From NCBI GenBank assembly GCA_964383495.1, contig CAYLHG010000005.1, positions 40,248 through 104,247 of the forward strand: 64,000 nt of DNA. Reading direction: 5' to 3'. Positions within the stretch are counted from its first letter, which is position 1. Each line of letters begins with the position of its first letter. The notes beneath the pieces are model-generated. The model was not told the DNA's origin and did no database searches. It saw nothing but the letters and a program-made list of their open reading frames with translations. The position numbers and the translations under genes are program-made. The stretch comes from CAWKDC01 sp964383495 (GTDB lineage Bacteria > Pseudomonadota > Gammaproteobacteria > JABCZS01). This document shows, in pieces, positions 53,272-62,000 of the stretch.

Positions 53272-53976
53272 CTAAAAGCGGTATCTCACGCCAAGCATTG
53301 CTTGCTGAAACTGCATCTCTATTTTACTGGGTTTCAATAAATCAAATGAAGAATCATCTGCTAACGTAACAGTGCTTCCTGTTTCTAACGTTCCTGCATC
53401 TGTGTAAGTGTGAGAGACATCTACGGTGAAGTGAGGACTTACTGCAAACCCAATACCAGCCATCGCCCGCCATGCTAGACTATGTTGCGAATGCCCATCA
53501 AGACTGCCTACATATTGCCCATCTGCCTCTGTTGATATTTTACCCACTTTATTGTACGCATACCCGAAGCCTGCTCCCACATAGGGATTAAACCATTTTT
53601 GGCTCGCCCATAGACGTCCAAAATCAAAGTAACCATTTAAAGATAGTTGCCCAGACGACAAGTCTCCTTTACCCGATTCATCTGTTTTAAAATTCATGTG
53701 TCCAGTTTGCGTGCCTGTTAAATCAACACGCACAAGAGGAGAAAATATATATCCAACGCCTAGTTGCCCTTGAAATACAGGATCAAACGTTGCGTCTGAT
53801 TCTGATGTAGATGTTGGTGTCTCATTCGTAATCGTTTGATCTTTTAACCCGGCTGCACCCATATCTAAACGCACATAAAAATGTTTGGGAGCCAAACCGC
53901 TCGTATTGGTTGCCACTGCATTTAACGCAGATACGCTTAACATCACAGTAATGATCAACTTTTCTGTACGATGCAT
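53272..53976 (-). CDS. Outer-membrane beta-barrel protein
   Basis: A 234-residue protein. ATG at 53976 follows GGAAGG. A signal peptide (residues 1–20, LIITVMLSVSALNAVA) leads into amphipathic strands of an eight-stranded-type barrel: HFYVRLDMGAAGLKD, QGQLGVGYIFSPLVRVDLTG, NPYVGAGFGYAYNKVG, AWRAMAGIGFAVSPHFTVDVSHTYTD, and the C-terminal FQQAMLGVRYRF ending in Phe as expected for BAM substrates. It resembles OmpW/Msp-type surface proteins; the role is unknown. Confidence 0.85.
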   Translation of the reverse strand: MHRTEKLIITVMLSVSALNAVATNTSGLAPKHFYVRLDMGAAGLKDQTITNETPTSTSESDATFDPVFQGQLGVGYIFSPLVRVDLTGTQTGHMNFKTDESGKGDLSSGQLSLNGYFDFGRLWASQKWFNPYVGAGFGYAYNKVGKISTEADGQYVGSLDGHSQHSLAWRAMAGIGFAVSPHFTVDVSHTYTDAGTLETGSTVTLADDSSFDLLKPSKIEMQFQQAMLGVRYRF

Positions 53977-54007
53977 GACTTTTCCTTCCTTGAAAAAATA
54001 TTTACTG

Positions 54008-54613
54008 TTAAAAAGCCCGTCCCAATGCCTCATAAGTTATTTGTACTGATACCGCTGCCACAAGCAAGCCCATTAGCCGAATGAGAATGGATGCACCATG
54101 ATTACCAATCACGCGCAGCACATGCGTTGCACTTAGCATCAATAAAAAAGTAATAAATAAGATAACACCTAATGCTATTGTTGTCTTTATTTGCACTGCA
54201 ACAGGGTAAATATTATTATCTGTCAAAATAATCGCAGCAGTAATGGCCCCGGGGCTTGCAATGGAAGGAACCGCTAAAGGAAATACTGCAATATCGTGCC
54301 CTTTCTCAGGCTCTGATGCCAATGTATTTTCTAAATTTCCGAAGATCATTTGCAGACCAAATAAAAATAAAATAATTCCACCGCCAATTTTTAAAGCTTC
54401 TAAATGAATCCCCATGGCTTTTAAAATAACCTGGCCTACAATTATCGCACCAATCAAAATCACTGCGGAATAAATAGTCGCTTTTAATGCGGTGCTATAA
54501 CGTTGTTTAGGAGTCATACGTGCAGTTAAACCTGCAAAAATCGCTAACGTCCCCACAGGGTCGATAGTCGCCCACAAGAGCATAAAATCACTCACTACTT
54601 TTTGGCTTAACAT
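54008..54613 (-). CDS. MarC family integral membrane protein
   Basis: A 201-residue protein with six membrane helices and the family segments LWATIDPVGTLAIFAGLT, GGGIILFLFGLQMIFG and FPLAVPSIASPGAITAAIIL. The function of the MarC (YchE/YhgN) family is not settled. GGAG precedes its ATG. It is in the same direction as the barrel gene and the SpmA/B-like gene upstream, so the three may share transcripts. Confidence 0.92.
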   Translation of the reverse strand: MLSQKVVSDFMLLWATIDPVGTLAIFAGLTARMTPKQRYSTALKATIYSAVILIGAIIVGQVILKAMGIHLEALKIGGGIILFLFGLQMIFGNLENTLASEPEKGHDIAVFPLAVPSIASPGAITAAIILTDNNIYPVAVQIKTTIALGVILFITFLLMLSATHVLRVIGNHGASILIRLMGLLVAAVSVQITYEALGRAF

Positions 54614-54650
54614 GGAAATTCTCCTACAACCGCAGCACTCAGTATAGCAT

Positions 54651-55886
54651 CTATCTAAAAGGAAAAAACCAATAGCATAATAAAATCGCTGTCACTATTC
54701 CCGAAAAATCTGCTAACAAAGCACACCCTAATGTATGCCGACCATGTATTAAACCAACACAACCAAAATATACTGCCAACACATAAAATGTTGTATCCGT
54801 ACTGCCTTGAATCACAGCTGAAACTAAACCAGGGAAACTATCAACCCCATAATGCTGCATGGTTTCAAGCATCGTGGCGCGAGATCCACTACCACTTAAT
54901 GGACGCATTAACGCGGTGCTCATTGCTGGAACAAACGCATCATCAAATCCAAACCATTTTACAATGAAGGAAATTCCATTGAGAAAAAAATCCATCACTT
55001 GGCTTGCACGTAACAACGCAATTGCCACTAACATGGCTACTAAATAAGGCAATATTTTAATGCATATCATCACGCCTTTTTTTGCGCCTTTAATGAAGGC
55101 TGCATACACATCAACTTTCTTAAATATCCCAATACTTAAAAATAATACTATCATGCTGATGATAATAAAATTTGCTAAAAACTGTGATTGCTCCAATAAT
55201 TGCTCACTGCTTAAACTTGAAAAATAAGCAACTATTCCACCTATTAATAATGAAAATAATAAAACATACATCAAAATAACAGGTTGCCAAATTTTTATTT
55301 TCTGCATGAAAGCAACAGACAAAAACCCCACTATCGTTGAAGCTGAAGTTGCTAATAAAATAGGCACAAATACTGATGCAGGATTTAAAGACCCTAATTG
55401 CGCACGGTACATTAAAATGGAAATAGGCAAAAATATAACCGATGAACTATTTAATACCACAAACATAATTTGCGCATTACTCGCTGCGTTTTTTTGAGGA
55501 TTTAATGTTTGTAAATCTTTCATTGCTTGCAGCCCAAAAGGTGTAGCTGCGTTATCTAACCCTAACATATTTGCAGCAATATTCATGCTAATACTTGCCT
55601 GCGCCGGGTGCCCATGCGGAATTTCTGGCATGATTTTTGCAAATAATGGCGCTAAAAAACGGGCTAATTTTTCAACCAGATGGGCTTCTTTCGCCACCTC
55701 AAATATTCCTAGCCAAAAACACATGGAGCCTATCAAACCTATTACAATTTCCACCGATTGCTTTGAACTCGTAAATAACGAAGCCACCATATCGCCAAAG
55801 ATGCCTGCCTCCCCATGGAATAAATACAAAATGCACCCACTGGCAAAGCTCAATAGAAAGAAGCAAAACCAAATCCTTGTTAACAT
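54651..55886 (-). CDS. SpmA/SpmB-like nucleoside-recognition (Gate domain) membrane protein
   Basis: A 411-residue protein that looks like a fusion of spore-maturation proteins A and B. The first half has WLGIFEVAKEAHLVEKLARFL, SISMNIAANMLGLDNAATPFG and FVVLNSSSVIFLPISI. The second half carries a similar Gate-type unit with AMSTALMRPLSGSGSRATM and QGSTDTTFYVLAVYFG. Gram-negative homologues are widespread and have no proven substrate. ATG follows GGGGGAGAA. Confidence 0.85.
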   Translation of the reverse strand: MLTRIWFCFFLLSFASGCILYLFHGEAGIFGDMVASLFTSSKQSVEIVIGLIGSMCFWLGIFEVAKEAHLVEKLARFLAPLFAKIMPEIPHGHPAQASISMNIAANMLGLDNAATPFGLQAMKDLQTLNPQKNAASNAQIMFVVLNSSSVIFLPISILMYRAQLGSLNPASVFVPILLATSASTIVGFLSVAFMQKIKIWQPVILMYVLLFSLLIGGIVAYFSSLSSEQLLEQSQFLANFIIISMIVLFLSIGIFKKVDVYAAFIKGAKKGVMICIKILPYLVAMLVAIALLRASQVMDFFLNGISFIVKWFGFDDAFVPAMSTALMRPLSGSGSRATMLETMQHYGVDSFPGLVSAVIQGSTDTTFYVLAVYFGCVGLIHGRHTLGCALLADFSGIVTAILLCYWFFPFR

Positions 55887-56052
55887 TTCTCCCCCTAACC
55901 TATTGATTTATTTGCCATAAAATAATTTTATTCACTTGATTAACTTATCTTGATGAGCTACTCTTAATATGAGGTTACTGTAGCACTAAAGTATAGTGAA
56001 AGTAAGCAGATATCAACGAGATAGCAGTATAGTACTGAAGGTGTAAGCGAAT

Positions 56053-59000
56053 ATGTGGTACCGTAAGGGGGAACCCTTTGATAAACACGAAGTTGGCTTT
56101 GGCCTATTAGGTCGTGGTACCTTTATTTGTCTTTTAGCAGCCTTTTCTCCCGCCCTTCTCGCCAATCCTCAAGGTGGCCGCGTTGTTGCTGGCCGAGCTT
56201 CTGTTCAATATGGGCCTACAACCACCATCACGCAAACTTCTTCGCGCGCGGTTGTGAACTGGCAAGATTTCTCGGTCAATCAAAATGAAACCACTCAATT
56301 TATTCAACCTTCTTCCAAATCTGTTATCTTAAACCGGGTCACAGGCGGTAACCCTTCTGAAATCTTAGGCTCTCTCAAATCCAATGGACAGGTTTTTATC
56401 GTTAATCCAAACGGTATTATCTTTGGCCAAAATGCGCATGTGGATGTTGCAGGGTTATTAGCCACCACTGCCAATATCAGCAATAAAGATTTCATGCAAG
56501 GCAATTACCACTTCACCAATGCACCCACTGGCTCTTCTGTCATTAACCAAGGTACCATTACTGTTCACGATGCAGGTTTAGCAGCCCTGGTTGCGCCTAA
56601 TGTTGAAAACAGCGGGGTGATCAATGCGCGCTTCGGTCGTGTTGCATTAGCCGCAGGCAATGCCTTCACCGTGGATTTATACGGCGATAATTTAATCACT
56701 TTCGACGCAAGCTCTACTGTTAAAGGCGCTGTCAATAATGTAGGCCGCATCCTTGCCGATGGCGGCAGGGTCCAACTCTCTGTTGCTGCCGCTGAAGGCA
56801 TTGTCGAAAATGTCATCAACACTTCAGGCTACATTTCTGCACAAACTGTTTCTCAAAAAAATGGCAAAATTATTCTGCAAGGTTATGCAAACTCCACTGC
56901 CACAGTTTCAGGCACACTCGATGTTTCTGGTGCTAATGCAAATGAAACAGGCGGGCTTGTACAAATTTCTGCTGACAACATTCAATTACAAAATACTGCA
57001 AATATTAACGCCAGTGGTTATGCAGGTGGCGGTAATGTGAATATTGGATCAGATGTATTTCACGGCCCTAGCGATAATAAAAATATTAACACGCAAGGAT
57101 TAGCTGCATCACTACGTACTGCACAATTTGTTTATGCTGATTCAGGCGCTATCATCAACGCAGACTCACTCAATAATGGAAATGCTGGAGATGTGGTTGT
57201 CTGGGGAGATCAAGCCACTTGGTTTTATGGCAATATTTCTGCTGCTGCAAGAGGGTTAGTTGGCGATGGCGGCAGAATTGAAACATCAGGTCATATGTAC
57301 TTGGATGTGGAAGGGATCAGCGTTAATACTTCTTCTATCTCCGGAAAAACTGGCATATGGCTACTCGACCCTTTCGATGTGACAATCACTGGCACAGGTA
57401 GCCCAACCAATGGATCTTTCGTAGGAACAAACCCTGCTATCTGGACACCTACAAGTACTTCCACCGTTACCACCAGCAATATTAACACACAACTTGGTAC
57501 CACAAATGTTGTGATAAGCACATTGGGTGGAACAACCAACAATATTAGTTTCAGTACTGATATCACCAATGCAAATCAAATTACCTGGAACAACAGCAAC
57601 ACCTTAACGCTCTTAGCGGGTGGCAATATTATCGTCAATGCCAGCACAGCTGCCACGCAAGTCATTAATATGACGGGTGCGGGCACTGTAAATTTCCGCG
57701 CAGACAGCACAGGTACTACAGGAACAGGAGCAGTGACTTTCACCAATGGTGTCGTCAACGGTGGGGCTTCTTCCAGTGTGAATATCTATTATGATCCTGC
57801 TACATTAGCGACCGCACCCCTCGATTATTCTTCTAAAGGCACCGGCGGAACAGTTGTCACCGGTTATTATCTTGTAAGTAATCTCAGCGGCAGACAATTA
57901 TCCAATATTACTACCGCAGCGCAATTTGGTTATAACTATGCGCTAGCGCTTCCTATTACTGCTGTTACCGCAACACCTATTGGTACCAATTCAAACCCAT
58001 TCACAGGTAAATTTACGGGATATAACGTTGCAGCAAGTGGTGGTGCTGGTGGTATTGCAACCATCACAGGATTGTCTGTAACAAGTTCTAGCGATTACGT
58101 GGGTATGTTTGGCCGGGTGACCACAGGAACTGTTGACAATATTTCTCTCATCAACCCTACTATCACAGGAACAGGCACAGCAGCTAATGTTGGGAGCATC
58201 ATGGGGGCGCTCAGCGGTGCGGCCAATATCACCGGCGCATTGTCTGTGAGTGGTGGCACTATCACAGGACCTAGCACCAGTGTAGGCGGCATCATTGGGC
58301 TTTTCAATACGGCTGTAGCAACTATTACTGCCGCATTCTCTGTGGATAGCACTTTTATCACCGGGGATACGAGCGTGGGTGGCGTGGTTGGTGCATCCAC
58401 AGCCTCTGGCACCACGTTGAACAATTCTAGTATCACTATCAGCAATGTAACCATTAAGGCGACTGCAGCAAATGCAGGGTTTATCCTCGGTACGACTACG
58501 GGCAATAATTTCACACTCGCCGCGCCCACTATTACTGTCACCAACTCTAATTTTGACAATACACCACTCAATGTGGGTGGCTTTGTCGGATCCATCCAAG
58601 GCACTGCCAATATATTCACACAAGGAACATGGTCATTACCTGACATTGACGCTGCCAGTGCAACCAATGTGGGTGGCTTTATTGGTAAGCTCTCGGGAAC
58701 ATTGGGATCGAGTATCTTAACAAATACCATTAATGTTAAAGGTCTTGCTAATGTGGGCGGCATTGTTGGCTTGGCTGATCGCGCTTCTGGTACAGGCTCA
58801 TCGAGTGCATCACTGAATAACACTGGTAGCATCACTACATATACCAATAACGCAGGGGGCATTTTTGGATCGATCACGGGTACGCTTGCAACTTTTACGG
58901 GGGCCGCGGGCAGTTTTTCCAATACTGGTAGCATTAGCACTGCTTCCTCTGTCAGCGCAACAGGATTGGGCGGTATCGTTGGTGACATGACAGCCGGCAC

Positions 59001-62000
59001 GTTATCAGCTACTTTCACGAATAGTGGTAATGTCGCCACAGGAGCAACTGTAACATTCTCTAATGTGGGCGGTATCGCTGGTAACATGACAGCTGGCACG
59101 TTATTAGGTACTTTCACGAATAGTGGTAATGTCGGCACAGGAGCAACTGTAACATCCTCTAATGTGGGCGGTATTATCGGTTCATTGTCTGGTGGTTCGC
59201 TCACGGGTACTTTTACAAGTGCTACAGGAACGATTGGTACAGCGGCACAAACTAGCAACGTCGGCGGGCTCATTGGTTATGCTTCCGGCGGTACGATTTC
59301 AGGTGGTAATAATTTCCAAAGAACCAGTGGTGCTGTCACCGGTACATTTAATGTGGGTGGTTTGATTGGTCAATTGGATGGTACAGCCAGTTTCACTCGT
59401 ACAGGCACCAATACTATTAGCAGTGCGGGTACTGTCGCGGGTTCAAACGCGACGGGTAATATCGGCGGATTATTTGGTTTAATCAGCACGACAGGCACTT
59501 TCTCGGGCGCAGGTACCACATTAACTAATAATGCTGCTTTTTCCGGCACTGTCGACATGAGTAATGTGGGTGGTGTTATCGGTAGTATCACGAGTATTGT
59601 AACTGGTGGCACGATTGCTTACAACTTTTCAAACACGAATACAGTCACACGCACAGCCGGCAATCTCACCAACGTCGGCGGTATTTTTGGATCAATCTCT
59701 GGTGCCAATACATTCACGGGATCAATGACGAATAGTGCTGCTATTGGAAGCACCCTTGGCATTGCCAGCGTCGGCGGATTAATAGGTTCTGTCACTGCAG
59801 GCACATTTACGGGTGTCATGACAAACAGTGCCAACGTGACCGGTCGTGGTGACAATACCGGAGGATTAATTGGCAGCATGATCGGCGTTTCTTCATCTGC
59901 TCCTGTGACCATTTCTGGCGCTGCTGATTTTACACAAACAGCCGGTACGATAAGCAGTGGCGGGAACAATGTCGGCGGTTTAATTGGCCAAGTGGGGGAT
60001 TATAGTGTTTTCACGCGAACGGGCAATATCTCGACGGATCTCAGCGTGACCATCACGAGTCTTCAAAGCAGTTCGCCCACTAACATGGGTGGATTATTTG
60101 GTCTGGTTTCTGGCAATATTGTCAATGCAAATGATTTCAATCCCACGACATTAACGAATAATGCGCCTGTACAACAAGCCGGCAATTCAATAAATGTGGG
60201 TGGTATTGTTGGCAGTTTCAGTAAAGAAGGATTAACCATTGACACTGTCATGATCAACAATGGCGCTGTTTCGCACGTATCCGGAGGAAGTACTATCGGG
60301 ATGGGCGGTATCTTTGGCGCATTAAACGGTACAGTCGGAAATACCTTCAGCAGTACGAGTAGCATGACCAATAGTGGTACCGTAGGTGCAGCTTCAACAG
60401 TTGGGGGCATCATCGGTTCTGTGAAAGCAGGTACGTTCAATTCATCCTCTATTGTGAATGCTGCTAATGTTTCTGGCAGCAATAATTTGGGTGGTTTATT
60501 TGGCGCTGTTTCGGGTACGACAAGTTTTTCAGGCCCATTAACCAATAATGGAACAGTGCAAGGCCGAGGTAACACGACTGGCACCGGTGGGATATTTGGT
60601 AACTTTGCAAGCACTGGCACTGTGCTCGGAGCCATGCTCAATACGGGTGCTATTTCCATGACTACTGGCATATCCAATAGCATGGGAGGTATTGCCGGAG
60701 TGATTTCGAACGGAACTTTCGGCAGCTCAAATACCACAGGGACTATGGAAAATAGAGCGACTGTCACGGGTACTGGTGCAAATACTGGCGGTATTATTGG
60801 TAGCGTTTCAGGCTCAGCAACATTCAATGGCAGCATGAGTAATACCACAACAGTGTACACCATCACGGGTACGTCTCAAGTCGGTGGATTGATCGGTAAA
60901 ATTTCCGGTGCCAACACATTCACAGGCACAATGACCAGTATTGATAATGTAACAGGCACAGGTAATGATATAGGCGGTTTGATTGGTGTAATGACAAACG
61001 CAACCATTAATAGTGCCAATGATTTCACAACAACAGGCACGATTACCGTTCAAAGCACAGCAGGTAGCAATGTCGGCGGTTTAATCGGACAACTGGGTGC
61101 CAATGCGGGCTTCATTAATACCGGGATACTCGACGGAGCGGTATCAAATGCTACTGGAAGCACTGTAACAGGAACATTGAATAACATTGGTGGTTTATTT
61201 GGATTAGTGACGGGTACTGCGGCAGCCGGTGATTTTATATCCAACACGATACTTATTAATAGAGCCACGGTGAGTGCAACAGGTGCCAGTACGCATACCG
61301 GTGTAGGTGGTATTTTTGGACACTTTGATAAAACTGCGGCAGGCGGCTTTACTGTTAACGCATCGATGCGAAATGATCTCACTGCTGCCATCACTGTCAC
61401 AACGGGATCTGCATCTACCGCCAACACTGGCGGAATTGTCGGTGAATTAGTCGGCACATCGAGTAATCCTATTACCTTCAGCGGCACGCTCACCAACAAC
61501 GCTTCTGTTTCAGGCGGAAGTTATGTAGGCGGTATTGCAGGGTTACTCAACAATGGCATTCTCACCGGTGCACAAGCAATAGGAAATCTGGGCGCTGTCA
61601 CAATCACAGTGGGCCCCACTGCTTCGGGTTATCTAGGCGGTGGATTCATTGCAGGCCGTATGATAAATGCAAGCAATATCAATCCTGGTGCTAATACAAT
61701 CACAGTAAATAGCGGATCTGGCTTTAGCAGTGGTGCCAATACTGTTGGCGGCATTGTCGGTTCATTAGAGGGCACATCGGTTATCACCCAAGGCGCTGGT
61801 GCATGGACATTGCCAAACATTAATGTGAGCGGAGGTGTCAATGTTGGCGGACTGATCGGACAAGCCTCGGCGGTTACTGCTACATTTGGTAATTTAACCA
61901 ATTCCATTAATGTAACCGGTGCCAGCAGTGTCGGTGGTGTCTTCGGATTAATCACAGGTGCTTCTACTATTGCATCTTCTGTAGGTACAACATTAACAAA

